Assembly: GCF_000243315.1 (NCBI RefSeq)
Contig: NZ_JH597761.1
Coordinates: 377,878 to 421,928 of the forward strand
DNA length: 44,051 nucleotides
Direction of reading: 5' to 3'
Origin: Metallosphaera yellowstonensis MK1
GTDB lineage: Archaea > Thermoproteota > Thermoprotei_A > Sulfolobales > Sulfolobaceae
Within the stretch, counting starts at the first letter, position 1, and each line of letters opens with the position of its first letter. The notes beneath the pieces were generated by a model. It was not told the DNA's origin and made no database searches. It saw nothing but the letters and a program-made list of their open reading frames with translations. Of the stretch, positions 33,048 through 41,466 are shown one piece after another. The position numbers were made by a program, and so were the translations under genes.

Positions 33048-33256
33048 GTGATAAATGTTGACTATGAGAGTATTAAACTATCCGTCCCACCGAAGGTATT
33101 ACAGAAACTGAAATACGAAGCGTTCAGATCAGACTGATGGGGAGTGGGGCTCAGGCATCGCAAAACTCTCCAGGTTAAAAGAGCGTTTGTGATGGGAGAC
33201 CTAACTCTCAGATCTCAAAGAGTTTTTAAAGGTGAACGCAAGCAGGAGATCGTTAG

Positions 33257-34427
33257 ATGAGCAATACTATCTATCTCATACTTTTAACTAAGAGTATGAG
33301 GACGTTCATATTTGGTCTCATTAGTATATTGATTCCAGTTTACCTAATACATTTAAAATACTCTACATTTTACGTAACTTTAGGTATATTTTTCGTCGTA
33401 GCAGGTAATGCCACGTTTAACCTCCTGTTAGCCTTATACGAAGATTCGGTTGGAAGAAAGAAATTTTTAATCATAAATAGCTTACTCATGATAATATCCG
33501 CGATAATCTTATTTATATCGTATAATTTTGTATTAATATCTATAGCTCTCTTCATAGGAAATGTTAGTGTAACTGGAACAGAGACTGGCCCGTTCCAATC
33601 AATGGAGGTCGGGGTGATCCCCAAGCTCGTCAAAAATCCAGGTAGAATATTAGGGAATATATAATCTACTCGGCTATTCCTCGTCTTCACTGGGCGCCTT
33701 CTCTCTACCATTGCTCTCTGACTTCGTTACAAATAATGTTATTATTATAGCTAAATTCGCATATATATTCTATATAATTATGTCAATATTTCTCGTCATA
33801 GTCTATAAAAATATAACAAACATTGAGACAGACCACGGTAAAATGAGCACGAAATTGTTAGGCCTCTTGTTATATCCAGATCTAAGAAACCTTTCGGTCC
33901 TGTTTGCTCTCGATGCCCTTGGAGGAAGTTTAATTACCCAGTCACTATTGACGCTCTGGTTCTACCTCAAATACCATGTGCCAGTGACGAGTCTGGGTAT
34001 CTTGTTCGGTATATCCAGCATCGTTACTGCGATCTCGCTAATTATAGCCCCGTTAATAGCAGAAAGAATCGGCAATTTACGTACCATGGTTTTCACTCAT
34101 ATAATATCTAACATATTTTTGATTCTTATACCATTTATGAATTCATTTAACTGGGCAGTTATATTCCTATTTTTGAGGCAAAGTTTCTCCCAAATGGACG
34201 TACCCAGTAGACAGGCATTCGTCTCTCAAATTTTTAATGATGAAGAGAGAGTTAAGGTGTTTGCGATAACGAATATTTTCAGAAATGTAAGTAGTTTACC
34301 AGGACCTGTATTGGTTGGTTTCATGCTTTCACTTAGGCTACTCTACTTACCATTCCTAGTCAGCGGTATAATCAAATTAGGGTATGATAGCACACTTTAT
34401 AAGTTATACAAAAATAAAGTTAGGTGA
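33257..34427 (+). pseudogene. MFS transporter split by a one-base frameshift, AT-rich
   Basis: The first frame (33257-33664, 135 residues) has MFS motif A (ALYEDSVGRKKFLIINS) and ends NPGRILGNI-stop. From about 33650 the next frame gives GIYNLLGYSSSSLGAFSLPLLSDFVTNN and continues to 34427 with no further break (LIAERIGNLRTMVFTH is the second-half motif). Removing one A near 33655 restores a protein of about 390 residues and twelve helices. Its A/T content is visibly higher than that of neighbouring genes, hinting at transfer. A single indel means that either recent inactivation or a sequence error is possible. Confidence 0.78.
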
Positions 34428-34556
34428 ACTACCGGCTAAGGAGCGAAAGGGATGAGTGAACCTCGAGGACTTTAGAGAGGCCCAAGGACTATGAGTTGGA
34501 TTGATATCAAATTGGCGAGATCTTATGAGGTCCGAGCCCTCAACTGCGTCCCAATT

Positions 34557-35699
34557 TTATTTGGAGCTTTTAAGTGAGGAATCTGACCTCTCAAACGATC
34601 TCTTGAGAATCGTCAGTACCTCTGGCCTTATCATCTCTCTAGGAGGTTCCACTCCCTGAGAGAGCATCCTCCTCACTTGGGTCATGGATATCTTGACCCT
34701 TAAATCACCATCGTGATCACAGTTCCTCTCGCTGACCACCCCGTCACATCTCCTACAGTAGAAGGCCTCACCTAGGGCAATAACCTCTATGCCTAAATCG
34801 AGTTCCTTTAACGCCTTTTGGGCGCCGTACGGATCATAGTACGAACCGACTCCTGCCATATCCCTTCCTACAACGAAGTGGGTACAACCGAAGTTCTTCC
34901 TTATTATCGCCAGGAAAACTGCAGCCTTCGGTCCGGCGTACCTCATGGCAATGTTCAATGTGTCAAACAGAACCTTACGTTTAGGTAAAAACTCGTCTAT
35001 GAACACCTTATAGGACTCTACTATGACCTCTGGAGGAAAGTCGTCTGTCTTCAGTTCACCCACCACGGGATGAATCAGGACGCCGTCTACGAGTTCCATG
35101 GCCGTCCTTATGACATACTCGTGGGCCCTATGCGGAGGGTTCCTAGTTTGGTAACCAGCGACGGTCTTCCATCCAAACTTGGAAATTTCCTCCCTGACCT
35201 CCCTAGGTGTCCTATCTCCGGTTATCCTTTTCACCAGTTCGATACTCCCTGAGACTGCGAACTCACTCATCTCCATGGTTTGTCTAACCCCTGGATGTGC
35301 AGGATCCAACGTACCGTAAACTCTCTCCGCGAACCTCCTCCTATCTAACCGGAAAGTCTCCTCCACAGTCATCACAGCGAATCCCTCACTTCCATGGGTT
35401 AACAGAATCTCCTCGCCCACCTCTACCTCAAGGCCTCTCCAGAGGGGGAGTATGATAGGGATCGTCCATGGGAGACCACTCTCAAGTGTACCTCGCTCCA
35501 GTACACTCTCCACCTCCCCGCTGCCCATGAAGCCCTCAAGGGGGGAGAACGCTCCCACCGCGATTTTCTCCGCATCCAAAGCGTATCTCTTAGGGATCTC
35601 CACCTTCCTTAATTCCTCTGGCACGTGTTTCCTCACCCTCTCCACTAATCTCCCTCCGTATGGCGAATTCACTTCACTCACCACCGGTGTGAATTCCAC
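34557..35699 (-). CDS. sat: Sulfate adenylyltransferase (ATP sulfurylase)
   Basis: 380 residues. Catalytic motifs are QTRNPPHRAHE (184-194) and GRDMAGVGSYYDPYGAQ (278-294). A zinc site typical of archaeal Sat is C315-x2-C318, C327 and H329 (CRRCDGVVSERNCDHD). The enzyme makes adenosine 5'-phosphosulfate from sulfate and ATP; in the dissimilatory direction it can yield ATP from APS. With this start it overlaps cysH by 26 bases; a GTG at 35684 or 35681 would reduce the overlap. It is second in the cysH-sat operon. The gap of about 130 bases downstream to the broken MFS gene holds nothing clear. Confidence 0.92.
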   Translation of the reverse strand: MEFTPVVSEVNSPYGGRLVERVRKHVPEELRKVEIPKRYALDAEKIAVGAFSPLEGFMGSGEVESVLERGTLESGLPWTIPIILPLWRGLEVEVGEEILLTHGSEGFAVMTVEETFRLDRRRFAERVYGTLDPAHPGVRQTMEMSEFAVSGSIELVKRITGDRTPREVREEISKFGWKTVAGYQTRNPPHRAHEYVIRTAMELVDGVLIHPVVGELKTDDFPPEVIVESYKVFIDEFLPKRKVLFDTLNIAMRYAGPKAAVFLAIIRKNFGCTHFVVGRDMAGVGSYYDPYGAQKALKELDLGIEVIALGEAFYCRRCDGVVSERNCDHDGDLRVKISMTQVRRMLSQGVEPPREMIRPEVLTILKRSFERSDSSLKSSK

Positions 35700-36378
35700 A
35701 TTCCTTGCTCCCCATTTCCCACCACCATCTTCCTGCCCTGGGATGCTCTCCGGGCCTTATCGGCCTGGTGCAAGGTGCACATCCGATACTGGTATATCCC
35801 ATAGAGTAGAGCTTGTTTACCGGCACATCGTTCTTCCTTATGTAATCCCAGACCATCTCCCACGTCCAATCAGCCAGAGGGTTGACCTTTAAGATGTTTC
35901 CGTGTATCCTGTCCACCTCAACCTTACTCACAGTCCTTCTGGTCTCCCATTGATCCCTCCTCAACCCCGTGATCCAAGCCCTAAGATCTTTGAGCGCCCT
36001 CCTCAAGGGTTCAACCTTCCTGATGTCACAGCACAGCCTCCTCAAGGAAGGGTCACGGTAGAAAAGATTGACCCCATACTTCTTTACCATCTCCTCCAAC
36101 CTCGCCGTGTCTGGGAAGTAGACTTCCACCTCCACGCCGTAGAGCTCCCTTACCTTGTCCATGAGTTCGTAGGTCTCCTGAGGTAATCTCCCCGTATCTA
36201 AGGTGAACACCCTTATCCTTCCTATCCTGCTGGCCATGTGAAGGATAACCATGTCCTCCGCTTGAAAACTGGAAGCTAGGGCAACCTTCTCCCCAAAGGT
36301 CTTCATGGCCCACTCAATAACCCTTTCTGCCGGTTCTCCTTGCAGGGCGTGAACTTCCCAATTGGTCTCCATTTTCAT
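35674..36378 (-). CDS. cysH: Adenylyl-sulfate (APS/PAPS) reductase, Fe-S type
   Basis: 234 residues. The PP-loop-like nucleotide site is SSFQAEDMVILHM (36-48) and FTLDTGRLPQETYEL. C116-C117 (RRLCCDIRKVEPL) and C200-x2-C203 (SIGCAPCTRPI) form the [4Fe-4S] signature of APS-reducing enzymes. The catalytic Cys is C227 in SKECGIHTG. It reduces APS (or PAPS) to sulfite with thioredoxin-like donors. The ATG at 36378 lies about 25-35 bases from TTTTATTTAATAGG on the minus strand, so it is leaderless. The tandem TGCAA-N3-TTGCA sites are just upstream of that TATA box. Confidence 0.92.
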   Translation of the reverse strand: MKMETNWEVHALQGEPAERVIEWAMKTFGEKVALASSFQAEDMVILHMASRIGRIRVFTLDTGRLPQETYELMDKVRELYGVEVEVYFPDTARLEEMVKKYGVNLFYRDPSLRRLCCDIRKVEPLRRALKDLRAWITGLRRDQWETRRTVSKVEVDRIHGNILKVNPLADWTWEMVWDYIRKNDVPVNKLYSMGYTSIGCAPCTRPIRPGEHPRAGRWWWEMGSKECGIHTGGE

Positions 36379-36397
36379 CTCTGCAAAGGAACGTGGC

Positions 36398-36413
36398 CTA
36401 TTAAATAAAACTA
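36398..36413 (-). promoter_or_regulatory. TATA box of the cysH-sat operon
   Basis: On the minus strand AGTTTTATTTAATAGG is centred about 27 bases before the cysH ATG at 36378. The first operator arm begins 9 bases further upstream. Confidence 0.5.
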
Positions 36414-36421
36414 ATTACTTG

Positions 36422-36449
36422 TGCAAGATTTGCAGTGCAAAAGTTGCAC
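36422..36449. promoter_or_regulatory. Tandem palindromic operators in the divergent sulfate-assimilation promoter
   Basis: TGCAAGATTTGCA (36422-36434) and GTGCAAAAGTTGCAC (36435-36449) are perfect inverted repeats with 3-base spacers. Their centres are 14 bases apart, between the TATA boxes of cysH and of the sulfite reductase gene (AATTTTTTAAATCG, 36457-36470). The core and the distance to the rightward TATA box match the site before the methanethiol oxidase gene (5964-5980). Confidence 0.65.
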
Positions 36450-36490
36450 CTATAGGAATTTTTTAAATCGAGGGAGCCCCAAACTTCTCC

Positions 36491-38302
36491 ATGATTTTGA
36501 AGGGGAAGCCCGTAACTCCGTCCTTCAGGACCTCACCGGAGGAATGGAGTAGGGAGGAATGGGCGAAGCTGAGAACCAAGGGATTCACTTCTGTGCCTGA
36601 GGAAATTAAGGAGGAGTTTAGGAACGACAAGGAAGATCTCTCCTTCGAGGCGGAGACAATAGCCAAATCCTGTGGGATCTATCTGGAGTTCAACAGGGAC
36701 AGGTTCAGGAGAGATGGGGTGAAGGAGTTCATCTATATGATAAGGATAGTTGTTCCAGGCGGGGGTCCTATAACCGCAAGGCAATGGAAGATCCTTGACG
36801 AGATAAGCGATCAATACACGATATCTGATGCCTACACAGGCGAACCAAAGCCATCCCTTAGGCTGACCACGAGACAGGACGTCCAACTACATCACGTGAG
36901 GAAGAGAGATCTATTGGATGCCATAAGGGAGATAGCGAAGTCTGGATTCTTCACCCTGAATGGTTGTGGAGATAACGTTAGGAACGTCGTGGCCTGTCCC
37001 CTCTCCTCTTTCTCAAAGATATTTAACGCCAACTCGTTGGCTAAGAGCATAGCCTCCTACTTTAGGCTCCCAACAGGGCCCTACCTGGAGATCTTCGAGA
37101 TAGATCCAGCAGGCATTACGGAGAGAGGGACGGAGAGGTTCAATTACTCTGAGAACCTCCTGAACAGGAAATTCAAGATAGCCGTCTCAGGTTTACACGA
37201 ATTGAACGGCAAGATCTTGAGGGATAACTGTGTCGAAGTGAGGACGAACGACATAGGGATAGTTCCGGTTGATGGGAGGAAGTTTCAGATCTACGTGGGG
37301 GGAGGACAGGGTGAGAAGCAGGGAATTTCCACCTTCTCCTGTCTCGGAAGACCCTTAGGTATCTTCAGCGAGGAGGAGTTGATGAGGGCACTCCACGCCC
37401 TGGTGGAGGTTCAACAGGAGTGGGGAGACAGGAAGAACAGACAATGGGCCAGGATGAAGTACCTGGTTCATAGCCTAGGGATAGGCTGGTTTCAGGAACA
37501 ACTGAAGGTTAGGGGAATCAGTTTTGAACCTCCAGACGAGGAACTAGACGTAGGTCCGAGGATGCTTCACCTGGGCAGGATAGAGATGGGGATCGAGGGC
37601 TACGGTCTGTTTATCGAGAACGGTAGGGTCATAGACAGGGAGGGAATGATGTATAAGACCATGTTGAGGGATCTGGCTGACTCTTATCCCGGCGTGAAGT
37701 TCTTCATAACCCCAAATCAACACCTGTTGATCACTGACGTGGACGACGTCAAAGAATTGGAGAGGTTTATGAGAAATTACCTTAAGAGAACTCCGTCGAA
37801 ACTCAGGACTATGTCCATCGCCTGTGTAGGCTTCCCGACTTGTAAGCTCTCGTTCACCGAATCGGAGAGATTCCTTCCGAACCTAATGAGCAAGCTAGAG
37901 CAAGAGTGGGGGGATATGGAGGAGACTATCGGTGTCTCGGGATGCCTGGCCCAATGTTCTAGACCCGGAACCAAGACCATAGGCTGGATAGGTACTGGAT
38001 ATAACCTTTACATGTTGAAGATAGGAGGTGACGCTGAGGGTAGAAATCAAGGGGGACCGCTCGTTGACCCAGAAACAGGAGAGACTTATCTGACGCACGT
38101 ACCCGGTGAGAGAGTGGCAGATGTAACTCAGGCCCTCTTCCAGCTATATAGGGATCTCGCTCCCCCAGAACTGAGGAGGCCTGGAGGAATGGGACCCTTC
38201 TTAAGGTCTTTGGGAAACAAAAGGATCATAGAGTACCTCAAGGCGGATCCTAGGACCAGGGACCTCATGAGGTCAACAATCAAGGCTGAGGTGAAGACAT
38301 GA
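36491..38302 (+). CDS. Assimilatory sulfite reductase (siroheme, Fe-S; NirA/CysI family)
   Basis: 603 residues. The siroheme/[4Fe-4S] ligands are C445-x5-C451 (CVGFPTCKLSFTESERF) and C485-x3-C489 (SGCLAQCSRPG). Earlier landmarks are RLTTRQDVQLHHV (substrate/siroheme Arg residues) and NGCGDNVRNVVACP (158-170). The two-fold repeat architecture and length match single-chain ferredoxin-type sulfite/nitrite reductases. In this setting sulfite from CysH is the likely substrate, reduced by six electrons to sulfide. The ATG at 36491 is about 21-34 bases after the TATA box, so the transcript is leaderless. It overlaps the SUMT gene by ATGA, a logical pairing since SUMT makes the siroheme precursor. 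Confidence 0.9.
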   Translation: MILKGKPVTPSFRTSPEEWSREEWAKLRTKGFTSVPEEIKEEFRNDKEDLSFEAETIAKSCGIYLEFNRDRFRRDGVKEFIYMIRIVVPGGGPITARQWKILDEISDQYTISDAYTGEPKPSLRLTTRQDVQLHHVRKRDLLDAIREIAKSGFFTLNGCGDNVRNVVACPLSSFSKIFNANSLAKSIASYFRLPTGPYLEIFEIDPAGITERGTERFNYSENLLNRKFKIAVSGLHELNGKILRDNCVEVRTNDIGIVPVDGRKFQIYVGGGQGEKQGISTFSCLGRPLGIFSEEELMRALHALVEVQQEWGDRKNRQWARMKYLVHSLGIGWFQEQLKVRGISFEPPDEELDVGPRMLHLGRIEMGIEGYGLFIENGRVIDREGMMYKTMLRDLADSYPGVKFFITPNQHLLITDVDDVKELERFMRNYLKRTPSKLRTMSIACVGFPTCKLSFTESERFLPNLMSKLEQEWGDMEETIGVSGCLAQCSRPGTKTIGWIGTGYNLYMLKIGGDAEGRNQGGPLVDPETGETYLTHVPGERVADVTQALFQLYRDLAPPELRRPGGMGPFLRSLGNKRIIEYLKADPRTRDLMRSTIKAEVKT

Positions 38303-39021
38303 AGGTACACGTAGTGGGAGCGGGTCCTGGAGATCCGGAACTCATCACAGTCAAGGGATTGAGGTTGATCGCCGAGGCAGACATAGTGGTGTTGGACAGG
38401 CTAGTTCCCAAGGAGCTGGGCGGAGAGAAATCCGTGCCTATATCTTCTCTTCAGGATCCAGTGCGGTTCATGGCGGTGAACGCAAGGGAGGGTAGAAAGG
38501 TGGTCTGGCTCAAGAACGGTGACCCCTCTGTTTTTGGTAGGCTCCTGGAGGTATGTGCTGAACTCTCCCAGTGGGGCGTACAGTGTGAGGTAGTACCCGG
38601 GGTTTCCAGCGCAATAGCTGTTCCGGAACTCTTTGGAATTCCTTTGACCCTCCCAGGAGTGCATAGCTTCACTGTCCTTACGGCAGTTAAAAGAGGTAGG
38701 GAGGCATTATCCTCAAAGGAAATTCCAAGATGTGGCACACTGGTAATATTGATGGGGCTAGGAGTGATAGGACATCTCAAGAGGGAGTTACTGAAGGTGA
38801 GAGATCCAGATGAGGGAGTGGCAGTGCTATCCTGGTCCGGGGAGTCCAGAATGGAGGCCGTGGGAAACCTTAGGGATTTAGACAGACTATCCTCCGGCTT
38901 CAAGCCTCCAGCGGTGATAGTTGTAGGCGAGGGGGTAAAAAAGAGAGTTCCCTTTGCAGTAGAGGAACCCTCCTTGAACGAGAGATCATGTTTGAGGGCA
39001 AATAGCGTGATGGGAGATTAA
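38299..39021 (+). CDS. cobA: Uroporphyrinogen-III C-methyltransferase (SUMT)
   Basis: 240 residues. SAM-binding and active-site stretches are HVVGAGPGDPELITVKGLRLIAEADIVVLDRLV at the start, VVWLKNGDPSVFGRLLEVC, CEVVPGVSSAIAVPELFGIPLT and GTLVILMGLG. It methylates uroporphyrinogen III to precorrin-2, the precursor of siroheme needed by the sulfite reductase encoded just upstream; it also feeds cobalamin synthesis. The start overlaps the upstream stop by four bases. The tail (LNERSCLRANSVMGD) has a Cys of unknown relevance. Confidence 0.9.
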   Translation: MKVHVVGAGPGDPELITVKGLRLIAEADIVVLDRLVPKELGGEKSVPISSLQDPVRFMAVNAREGRKVVWLKNGDPSVFGRLLEVCAELSQWGVQCEVVPGVSSAIAVPELFGIPLTLPGVHSFTVLTAVKRGREALSSKEIPRCGTLVILMGLGVIGHLKRELLKVRDPDEGVAVLSWSGESRMEAVGNLRDLDRLSSGFKPPAVIVVGEGVKKRVPFAVEEPSLNERSCLRANSVMGD

Positions 39022-39058
39022 GATTAAAATTTAAAACGTTGTGAAAGTTGTGATATTT

Positions 39059-39331
39059 ATGGTCTCAAAAAAGAAGATAGAAGATCTTCCTTGTTCAGCC
39101 AAATTGGTATTCAAGGTATTGAAGATGAAGGGGAGGGCAACGTTTCAGGAGCTCAAGGAGGAAACATATATGCCAGATAGGACGTTGAGGGAGGCCCTCA
39201 AGATACTCAGGGATGAATCCCTTTTGGTAGTACAGCCTTGCCTCGGAGACACAAGGTCAAGAGTTTACGCCCTCAACGAAGAGGTATGTCTAAGTCTGAT
39301 CGACGACTTAAAATCCAACAGGAGGAGGTGA
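39059..39331 (+). CDS. Small winged-helix regulator with three cysteines
   Basis: 90 residues from the ATG at 39059. A GTG at 39041 is possible, but TTAAAATTTAAAACG (39025-39039) is then too close. The core is a MarR/ArsR-like winged helix: SAKLVFKVLKMKGRATFQELKEETYMPDRTLREALKILRDESLLVV, with a wing DTRSRVYAL. Cysteines at 12, 61 and 77 could sense redox state or a sulfur species. It follows SUMT by 37 bases and has its own promoter. It is the nearest candidate to regulate the sulfate genes, but its own promoter shows no TGCAA-N3-TTGCA site. Confidence 0.7.
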   Translation: MVSKKKIEDLPCSAKLVFKVLKMKGRATFQELKEETYMPDRTLREALKILRDESLLVVQPCLGDTRSRVYALNEEVCLSLIDDLKSNRRR

Positions 39332-39651
39332 TCTCCCAGGGAGATAAGGGATCATCCCTTCTCCACCGTAAATGGCGATGTTTTCCGTAATCTCTCCAAT
39401 GGCAAATTCGGTGTAATTATGGGACGTGTAATTGGTTCTTTAACCCTTCGCCACCCTTGCGATCCCTTAGCGCTTTTTAAAATGTATTACTTACGCGCAA
39501 CAAAGATAACATGAGTTCATCGGATTCCAAAGCCCATAACAACCTAACCTTTTCACGGAGGGTAAGATAAGGCCAATGAGGACTAGGGACTGTCTGCAGT
39601 CACAGTTCTCACTCGAGGAGGGTTTATATTCAGCCACGCGAATTCTATATT
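39332..39651 (+). other. Intergenic region before the CDF transporter
   Basis: 320 bases. A TATA-like CTTTTTAAAATG (39474-39485) is followed by a 19-codon frame from an ATG at about 39511 (MSSSDSKAHNN). The frame is too short to call. GGTTTATATTC (39620-39630) about 20-30 bases before the GTG at 39652 is a good promoter for the CDF gene. No RNA gene is recognised. Confidence 0.4.
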
Positions 39652-40458
39652 GTGAAAAGGTATTTCCTGCCTTTCTGGCTCATTTTTGGTTTGAATTCGC
39701 TACTCTCCATTTATTCGGGGAGCGCCACAATGATCTCTGAAACCGTTCACTCCCTCTTGGACGCACTCGTGATCACGTTTTCGATGTACGCCATGAAACT
39801 GGTAAACGTTAAGGACTCCAGGTTCACTTATGGCCTTCATAGGTTAGAAATCGTCAGCTCTCTAGCTAACGTAGCTACCGTTGTCGTGGGAAGCATCATT
39901 GTCTCGTTGATATCGCTGTTATATTTGATCGAGGGGATGAGAGATCAGCCGGTGATATTGACTTTTGCCTCAGTCATTGCCTTCTCCCTATCCTTATTGC
40001 CTTTGAGTAAGAGAGATGAAACAACTAGATCGGGGGTTTGGCTACACGCCGTTCAGGACAGTCTTGCCTACCTTATTGGTATCCTGACGGGCGTCATCAT
40101 AATTGCAACCGGTTGGTACTTTATAGATCCCGTGAGTTCCCTAGTTATAGTGTCTATAATGGTCCTAACATCAATCAAGAGCATGAAGGGCTCACTTTAT
40201 GTCATAATGGAGGGCTCCCCACTTGACATCGAGGAAATGGAGAGTGAACTCAGGAAGGAGATTCCTGGAATTCATCACATACATGTGTGGGACATCTGTA
40301 ATCATCTCAGGGTAGCTACTCTTCACGTGGAGGAACAATCTAATGTGACGTTGAAAGAACTAGACGAAAAGAGGGTTAAGATCGAGAAATTACTGGGAGA
40401 AAGGTTCAACATAAACCATGTCACTATACAATTTGAAAGTGAGGCCGAAAGAAGTTGA
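39652..40458 (+). CDS. CDF-family cation efflux protein
   Basis: 268 residues, GTG start in leaderless position. Six membrane helices are predictable. The metal site is carried by helices 2 and 5: SETVHSLLDAL and WLHAVQDSLAYLIG, with His/Asp pairs as in Zn2+/Fe2+/Mn2+ CDF exporters. FIDPVSSLVIVSIMVLTS is the sixth helix. The cytoplasmic C-terminal domain has the usual metal-dimer fold, with GIHHIHVWDICNHLRVATLHVEE. It exports divalent metals in exchange for protons. There is no linked regulator. Confidence 0.86.
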   Translation: MKRYFLPFWLIFGLNSLLSIYSGSATMISETVHSLLDALVITFSMYAMKLVNVKDSRFTYGLHRLEIVSSLANVATVVVGSIIVSLISLLYLIEGMRDQPVILTFASVIAFSLSLLPLSKRDETTRSGVWLHAVQDSLAYLIGILTGVIIIATGWYFIDPVSSLVIVSIMVLTSIKSMKGSLYVIMEGSPLDIEEMESELRKEIPGIHHIHVWDICNHLRVATLHVEEQSNVTLKELDEKRVKIEKLLGERFNINHVTIQFESEAERS

Positions 40459-40669
40459 TGTGGATCCCTAGACTCAATAGTTCTCACTACCAGATCGGTG
40501 AGAATAGCACTGTGGAGTCGATGAGTAAGTGAGGTGGAGGGAGGGACTAACGAAACTCCACATTTCGTGACAGGGAGTCCATACTCCCTAACCTAGGCGT
40601 GGGGAGCCGGACAAGGGGGAATGAGGACGAAAGGTTGACCACAAATTATGAAACCTCAATGAAAGTCCG

Positions 40670-40706
40670 ACCCCTTAAAGTCGAGCAGAAATCTAATATC
40701 TGCTCC
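40670..40706. other. Possible terminator hairpin or worn miniature-element end after bluB
   Basis: AGCAGAAATCTAATATCTGCT has self-complementary arms (AGCAGA/TCTGCT) and resembles the AAATCTAATAACTGCTG end of the 66-base elements. The matching opposite end is not found, so it could be a solo element end or a terminator. Confidence 0.3.
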
Positions 40707-40707
40707 A

Positions 40708-41373
40708 CTATATCTTAACGGACTCCAGGACCTTCTTAAATTCCTCGCTGACCTTATTTCCCCACCTGTCTACGAAGATTAGCTCGTCCACTGGCAACCT
40801 CCTATTCCACCCCTTTTCCTCTAGCTCAGGCATGTCGGGAAAACGGGTCACATAGCCTAGACAGAGGTATGCTACCAACTTCACTTCAGGAGGTATTTCC
40901 AAAATTGCCTTCACTCTATCCTTATCCATGAAACTCACCCAGCCCACCCCTACGCCTTCAGCTCTAGCAGCTAACCATATGTTACCCACCGCTAAGACCG
41001 CACTATATTCACACGTTTCAGGCATGGTATGTCTGCCCAGAACGTTGGGACCAAACCTCGATGGATCACAGGTGACCGCAAGATTCAGTGGTGTGTCCAA
41101 GATTCCCTCAATCTTTATCTTGTCAAAGAGCTCCCTTCTCCCTTCTTCTAGTCTCCTCGCAAACTCTTCCCTCTGTCGCGTCACCTCCTCTAGCACTCTC
41201 CTCCTTTTTTCAACGTCCTTTATTATAATGAAGTTCCAGGGTTGCGAAAACCCAACTGAGGGAGCCAAGTGACCCGCCTTCAGGATCTTGGCTAACACTT
41301 CATCTGGGATGGGGTCACTCCTGAAGGTACTCCTTACGTCTCTTCTTCTCTTTATCGCTTCGTATACATCCAT
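40708..41373 (-). CDS. bluB: BluB, 5,6-dimethylbenzimidazole synthase (nitroreductase fold)
   Basis: 221 residues. The FMN-binding nitroreductase fold begins with [18 protein letters not shown] and [75 protein letters not shown] and the substrate-binding region between them are characteristic of BluB and not of ordinary nitroreductases. BluB fragments reduced FMN with oxygen to make the lower ligand of vitamin B12. A B12-type radical SAM enzyme and SUMT elsewhere in the window fit with cobalamin use. It is a single gene; the 250 bases downstream (40459-40707) end in an 8-base hairpin-like AGCAGAAATCTAATATCTGCT. Confidence 0.83.
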   Translation of the reverse strand: MDVYEAIKRRRDVRSTFRSDPIPDEVLAKILKAGHLAPSVGFSQPWNFIIIKDVEKRRRVLEEVTRQREEFARRLEEGRRELFDKIKIEGILDTPLNLAVTCDPSRFGPNVLGRHTMPETCEYSAVLAVGNIWLAARAEGVGVGWVSFMDKDRVKAILEIPPEVKLVAYLCLGYVTRFPDMPELEEKGWNRRLPVDELIFVDRWGNKVSEEFKKVLESVKI

Positions 41374-41466
41374 GTGGATAGGTTATCCAAAGGGTTATAT
41401 TTTAACATTGCGACGAGAAACCTTTCTAGAGTGCCCAATCACAGCTTGGTTTCCTCCCCCACCCTT

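Noticed and set aside
36491-38302. Assimilatory nitrite reductase
   Set aside because: The family cannot be split by eye, but divergence from cysH-sat and overlap with SUMT favour sulfite as the substrate.
39511-39570. 19-codon frame with a well-placed TATA box before the CDF gene
   Set aside because: Too short to judge; a regulatory leader peptide or chance cannot be separated by eye.
40708-41373. Generic nitroreductase
   Set aside because: The [14 protein letters not shown] and [17 protein letters not shown] stretches are specific to BluB.
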